Shown here: in pieces, positions 6,602 to 9,062 of the stretch | How positions within the stretch are numbered: the first letter of the stretch is position 1 | Layout of the letters: the number at the start of each line of letters is the position of its first letter | DNA from: Mesorhizobium sp. | GTDB taxonomy: Bacteria > Pseudomonadota > Alphaproteobacteria > Rhizobiales > Rhizobiaceae | Reading direction: 5' to 3' | Assembly (NCBI GenBank): GCA_019509685.1 | Contig: JAEKLU010000104.1 | Location: forward strand, 1 to 9,062 | DNA length: 9,062 bases | Position numbers and translations under genes: made by a program | The notes under the pieces: generated by a model | Told to the model about the DNA's origin: nothing | The model's database searches: none | What the model saw: only the letters and a program-made list of their open reading frames with translations

Positions 6602-7204
6602 ATGACCCAGGCATTGAACGACCTCTCCACTTATCTTGGCGAGAAGCTCTCAGGACGCATCGGCGAGACAGTGCTTGCCTATGGCGAGCTGACGGTTCTG
6701 GTCGAGCCGGCCAATCTGATCGAGGTGGCGACCTTCCTGCGCGACGACGCGCGCTGCCAGTTCATCTCGATCATCGATATCAGCGGGGCGGACTATCCGT
6801 CGCGCGCCAAGCGCTTCGACGTCGTCTATCATCTGTTGTCGCCGAAGCAGAACGTCCGCATCCGGCTCAAGGTCCACGCCGACGAGGAAACGATGGTGCC
6901 GTCGATGACCGCCGTCTATCCCGGCGCCGACTGGTTCGAGCGTGAGACCTACGATCTCTACGGCGTGCTGTTTTCCGGCCATCCGGATTTGCGCCGCATC
7001 CTCACCGACTACGGTTTTGACGGGCATCCGCTGCGCAAGGATTTCCCGCTGACCGGCTTCGTCGAGGTTCGTTACGACGACGAGGCCAAGCGCGTGATCT
7101 ACGAGCCGGTCGAATTGAAGCAAGAGTTCAGAAACTTCGACTTTTTGAGCCCCTGGGAAGGCACTGACTATGTGCTGCCCGGCGACGAGAAGGCGAAACA
7201 GTGA
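6602..7204 (+). CDS. nuoC: NADH-quinone oxidoreductase subunit C (30 kDa subunit)
   Basis: NuoC is a peripheral-arm subunit of complex I that packs against NuoD. The 200-residue protein shows the 30-kDa subunit signature [20 protein letters not shown] at 113-132, continuing to HPLRKDFPL at 142-150. ATG 6602 is chosen because the conserved family N-terminus starts here; the open frame upstream is the shadow of nuoB. The ribosome site is weak (GGTGAG), consistent with coupling to nuoB 4 bases before. The TGA stop (7202-7204) coincides with the first unit of the GTGAGTA repeat of the inserted cassette, so the insertion lies at or right after the end of nuoC. The C-terminus (GDEKAKQ) appears intact. 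Confidence 0.97.
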   Translation: MTQALNDLSTYLGEKLSGRIGETVLAYGELTVLVEPANLIEVATFLRDDARCQFISIIDISGADYPSRAKRFDVVYHLLSPKQNVRIRLKVHADEETMVPSMTAVYPGADWFERETYDLYGVLFSGHPDLRRILTDYGFDGHPLRKDFPLTGFVEVRYDDEAKRVIYEPVELKQEFRNFDFLSPWEGTDYVLPGDEKAKQ

Positions 7205-7234
7205 GTAGGGAAATAGTGAGTAGTCAGTAGGGAA
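7202..7234. repeat. Left heptamer-type repeat of the cassette
   Basis: A run built on TGAGTAG/GTGAGTA-like units with partial degeneration. It includes the near-direct repeat GTGAGTAGGGAA (7201-7212) and GTCAGTAGGGAA (7223-7234). TAGTGAGTAGT (7214-7224) is an exact inverted match to bases in the right repeat. The run contains stop codons in several frames and lies directly before the start of the cassette gene, supplying its AGGGAAGGA ribosome site. Confidence 0.75.
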
Positions 7235-7238
7235 GGAA

Positions 7239-7616
7239 TTGGAAAAGCGGATCGAATCTTATCGCGACTTGGTGGTGTGGCAATCGGCGATGGTTCTTGC
7301 CGAAGATTGTTACCGTGTCACCAAAGTTTTTCCGAGAGATGAGATCTATGGAATGACCTCCCAGATGCGCCGCTCGGCGGTATCTATCGCCGCCAACATT
7401 GCGGAAGGGTACGGTCGTGAGAATAGAGGTTCGTTCGTTCAATTTCTGCGCATTGCGCAGGGCTCGTTGAAGGAACTGGAAACACATATACTGTTGGCAT
7501 GCCGTGTCGGCATGCTGGAACGAAATAACGAGACTGAGCTGCTACTGCGATGCGAAGAGATTGGGAAAATGATGCGATCTCTCATCAGAACGGTGCAGGC
7601 AAAGCAGGCGGAATAA
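7239..7616 (+). CDS. Four-helix bundle protein, 23S rRNA intervening-sequence (S23/IVP) family
   Basis: A 125-residue protein of the family found in intervening sequences of 23S rRNA genes and, more widely, as stand-alone genes; members form four-helix bundles that assemble into rings, and the Avd accessory protein of diversity-generating retroelements is related. Family marks are SYRDLVVWQSAM (7-18), FPRDEIYGMTSQMRRSAVSI (31-50), NIAEGYGR (53-60) and FLRIAQGSLKELE (69-81). The function is not established; nucleic-acid binding is plausible from the basic surface and family context. The start is TTG at 7239, since an in-frame stop at 7221 leaves no ATG and the family N-terminus fits. The AAGGA just before it is only 1 base away, with AGGGA a little further upstream, so initiation may be inefficient. 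It is co-directional with nuo and presumably co-transcribed. Lower G+C than its neighbours suggests transfer. Confidence 0.9.
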   Translation: MEKRIESYRDLVVWQSAMVLAEDCYRVTKVFPRDEIYGMTSQMRRSAVSIAANIAEGYGRENRGSFVQFLRIAQGSLKELETHILLACRVGMLERNNETELLLRCEEIGKMMRSLIRTVQAKQAE

Positions 7617-7637
7617 GTAGGCATTGAGATTGATGAC

Positions 7638-7662
7638 CACTACTCACTACTCACTACTGACT
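7638..7662. repeat. Right heptamer repeat of the cassette, three perfect CACTACT units
   Basis: Three uninterrupted copies of the heptamer CACTACT at 7638-7644, 7645-7651 and 7652-7658, followed by GACT. This is the reverse complement of the left repeat family: ACTACTCACTA occurs here at 7639-7649 and again at 7646-7656 and pairs exactly with 7214-7224. In RNA the two ends could form a stem enclosing the gene. The nuoD ribosome site AGAGG begins only a few bases further on. Confidence 0.8.
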
Positions 7663-7681
7663 CTTCGCCAGAGGCGCCACG

Positions 7682-8872
7682 ATGGCTGAAACCTCCGTCC
7701 GCAATTTCAACATCAACTTCGGTCCGCAGCACCCTGCGGCGCATGGCGTTTTGCGCCTGGTGCTTGAGCTGGACGGCGAGGTGGTCGACCGCGTCGATCC
7801 GCATATCGGCCTGCTCCATCGCGGTACCGAGAAGCTGATCGAGGCCAAGACCTATCTGCAGGCAGTGCCTTATCTCGACCGGCTCGACTATTGCGCGCCG
7901 ATGAACCAGGAGCATGCCTTCGCTCTGGCCGCCGAGCGCCTGCTCGGCATCGAGGTGCCGAAGCGCGGCCAGCTGATCCGCGTACTCTACTCCGAAATCG
8001 GCCGCATCATGTCGCACATCCTCAATGTGACGACGCAGGCGATGGACGTCGGCGCGCTGACGCCGCCGTTGTGGGGCTTCGTCGAGCGCGAAAAGCTGAT
8101 GGTGTTCTATGAACGGGCCTCGGGCTCGCGAATGCATGCGGCTTATTTCCGGCCGGGCGGGGTGCATCAGGATCTGCCGCAGAAGCTGGTCGAGGACATC
8201 GGCAAGTGGATCGACCCGTTCCTGAAGTCGCTCGACGATCTCGACAGGCTGCTCACCGGCAACCGCATCTTCAAGCAGCGCAATGTCGATATCGGCATCG
8301 TCTCGCTGGCCGACGCCTGGGCCTGGGGTTTTTCAGGTGTCATGGTGCGCGGTTCGGGCGCCGCCTGGGACCTGCGCAAATCGCAGCCTTATGAATGCTA
8401 TTCCGAGATGGATTTCGACATCCCGATCGGCAAGAACGGCGACTGCTACGACCGCTACCTGGTGCGCATGGAAGAGATGCGCCAGTCGGCCAAGATCATG
8501 CGCCAGTGCATCGATCTCCTGCTCGGCAAGGAAAGTGCCGGACCGGTGTCGAACCTCGACGGCAAGGTCGTGCCGCCGAAGCGCCAGGCGATGAAGCGCT
8601 CGATGGAAGCGCTCATCCACCACTTCAAGCTCTACACCGAGGGCTATCGCGTGCCTGCCGGCGAGGTCTACGCGGCCGTCGAGGCGCCGAAGGGCGAATT
8701 CGGTGTCTACCTGGTCTCCGACGGCACCAACAAGCCTTATCGCTGCAAGCTGCGCGCGCCCGGCTTCGCGCATCTGCAGGCCATGGATTTCCTGTGCCGC
8801 GGCCACATGCTGGCCGACGTCACCGCCGTTCTCGGCTCCCTCGACATCGTGTTTGGTGAGGTCGATCGCTAA
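7682..8872 (+). CDS. nuoD: NADH-quinone oxidoreductase subunit D (49 kDa subunit)
   Basis: NuoD, evolved from the large subunit of [NiFe] hydrogenases, forms most of the quinone-binding pocket of complex I next to NuoB. The protein is 396 residues, the standard alphaproteobacterial length. The signature [10 protein letters not shown] is at 45-54. The quinone-site histidine in GPQHPAAHG (His21) and the tyrosine in DRLDYCAPM (Tyr70) are both present and 49 residues apart, matching bovine His59 and Tyr108. ATG 7682 has AGAGG about 8 bases upstream. The preceding 477 bases hold the inserted cassette, but this ribosome site is retained. The stop TAA overlaps the ATG of nuoE by 1 base. Confidence 0.98.
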   Translation: MAETSVRNFNINFGPQHPAAHGVLRLVLELDGEVVDRVDPHIGLLHRGTEKLIEAKTYLQAVPYLDRLDYCAPMNQEHAFALAAERLLGIEVPKRGQLIRVLYSEIGRIMSHILNVTTQAMDVGALTPPLWGFVEREKLMVFYERASGSRMHAAYFRPGGVHQDLPQKLVEDIGKWIDPFLKSLDDLDRLLTGNRIFKQRNVDIGIVSLADAWAWGFSGVMVRGSGAAWDLRKSQPYECYSEMDFDIPIGKNGDCYDRYLVRMEEMRQSAKIMRQCIDLLLGKESAGPVSNLDGKVVPPKRQAMKRSMEALIHHFKLYTEGYRVPAGEVYAAVEAPKGEFGVYLVSDGTNKPYRCKLRAPGFAHLQAMDFLCRGHMLADVTAVLGSLDIVFGEVDR

Positions 8873-9062
8873 TGTCAGTCCGCCGTCTCGCAGATGCCAG
8901 CGTCCAGCCAGCTTCCTTCGCCTTCAACAAGGCGAATGCGGCGGCGGCTGAGCAGTGGATCGCCAAATATCCGAAAGGGCGCGAACAGTCGGCCATCATC
9001 CCGTTGCTGATTATCGCGCAGGAACAGGAAGGCTGGGTCACCAAGGCGGCGATCGAGACGAT
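8872..9062 (+). CDS. nuoE: NADH-quinone oxidoreductase subunit E, N-terminal 63 codons (truncated by window)
   Basis: The start of NuoE, the 24-kDa subunit that carries the [2Fe-2S] cluster N1a in the NADH-dehydrogenase module with NuoF. The visible part includes IAKYPKGREQSAIIPLLIIA and QEQEGWVT, typical of the N-terminal helical region; the cluster-binding cysteines would lie beyond the window. ATG 8872 overlaps the nuoD stop in TAATG, with GGTGAGG about 10 bases upstream, so translation is probably coupled. The reading frame is open to the last base. Confidence 0.93.
   Translation, partial: MSVRRLADASVQPASFAFNKANAAAAEQWIAKYPKGREQSAIIPLLIIAQEQEGWVTKAAIET

Larger units (their letters stand above)
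7202..7662 (+). mobile_element. Putative inserted four-helix-bundle gene cassette between nuoC and nuoD
   Basis: This segment separates nuoC from nuoD in an operon where all other junctions overlap or have only 4 bases. It holds one small gene flanked by inverted heptamer-type repeats: 7215-7230 matches the reverse complement of 7640-7655 at 15 of 16 positions. The gene region is about 52 percent G+C in the lines I counted, against about 60-68 percent in nuo coding sequence. Genes of this protein family are best known from intervening sequences inserted in 23S rRNA genes, whose ends also pair. The insertion leaves the nuoC end and the nuoD ribosome site intact. Mobility is an inference; no transposase or target-site duplication is evident. 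Confidence 0.6.

Noticed and set aside
7638..7658. CRISPR-like array
   Set aside because: The 7-bp units are directly adjacent with no spacers, and there are no cas genes.

Overview
The window looks like chromosome from an alphaproteobacterium of the order Rhizobiales, most likely Mesorhizobium or a close relative. This rests on the high G+C, the rhizobial type of nuo operon (a 121-residue NuoA, 193-residue NuoB and 396-residue NuoD in tight order), the aerobic cobalamin genes cobW and cobN under a B12 riboswitch, and a nested palindromic repeat of a kind I recall as common in Mesorhizobium genomes. The genus is inferred from recall, not from a search.

Left part, minus strand (1-5326). Reading in the direction of transcription, from high to low coordinates: a YcaQ/AlkZ-type DNA glycosylase (5326-4127); a sigma70-like promoter just past its stop codon (4119-4091); a cobalamin riboswitch (4085-3907); an antiterminator/terminator pair (3888-3853); a small DUF1636 protein with four cysteines (3854-3426, TTG start); cobW (3423-2386); and cobN (2363 to past the window edge). 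These last three genes are packed with gaps of 2 and 22 bases and form one B12-repressible operon for cobalt delivery and insertion. cobN is open over all 787 codons visible, yet it carries an in-frame palindromic repeat of about 160 bp and a separate 27-bp tandem duplication.

Middle (5327-5659). A divergent intergenic region of about 330 bases separates the glycosylase gene from nuoA. It must hold the nuo promoter, but I see no convincing -35/-10 pair.

Right part, plus strand (5660-9062). nuoA, nuoB, nuoC, nuoD and the start of nuoE encode the first subunits of proton-pumping NADH:quinone oxidoreductase (complex I). The genes overlap or nearly touch (10-base overlap for A/B, 4-base gap for B/C, 1-base overlap for D/E). 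The exception is C/D, where 477 bases hold a gene for a four-helix bundle protein of the 23S rRNA intervening-sequence family. This gene is A+T-richer than its neighbours and sits between inverted copies of a GTGAGTA-like heptamer repeat, so it looks like a small inserted cassette in an otherwise conserved operon.

The two observations most worth following are the cassette between nuoC and nuoD, and the palindromic element translated as part of CobN.
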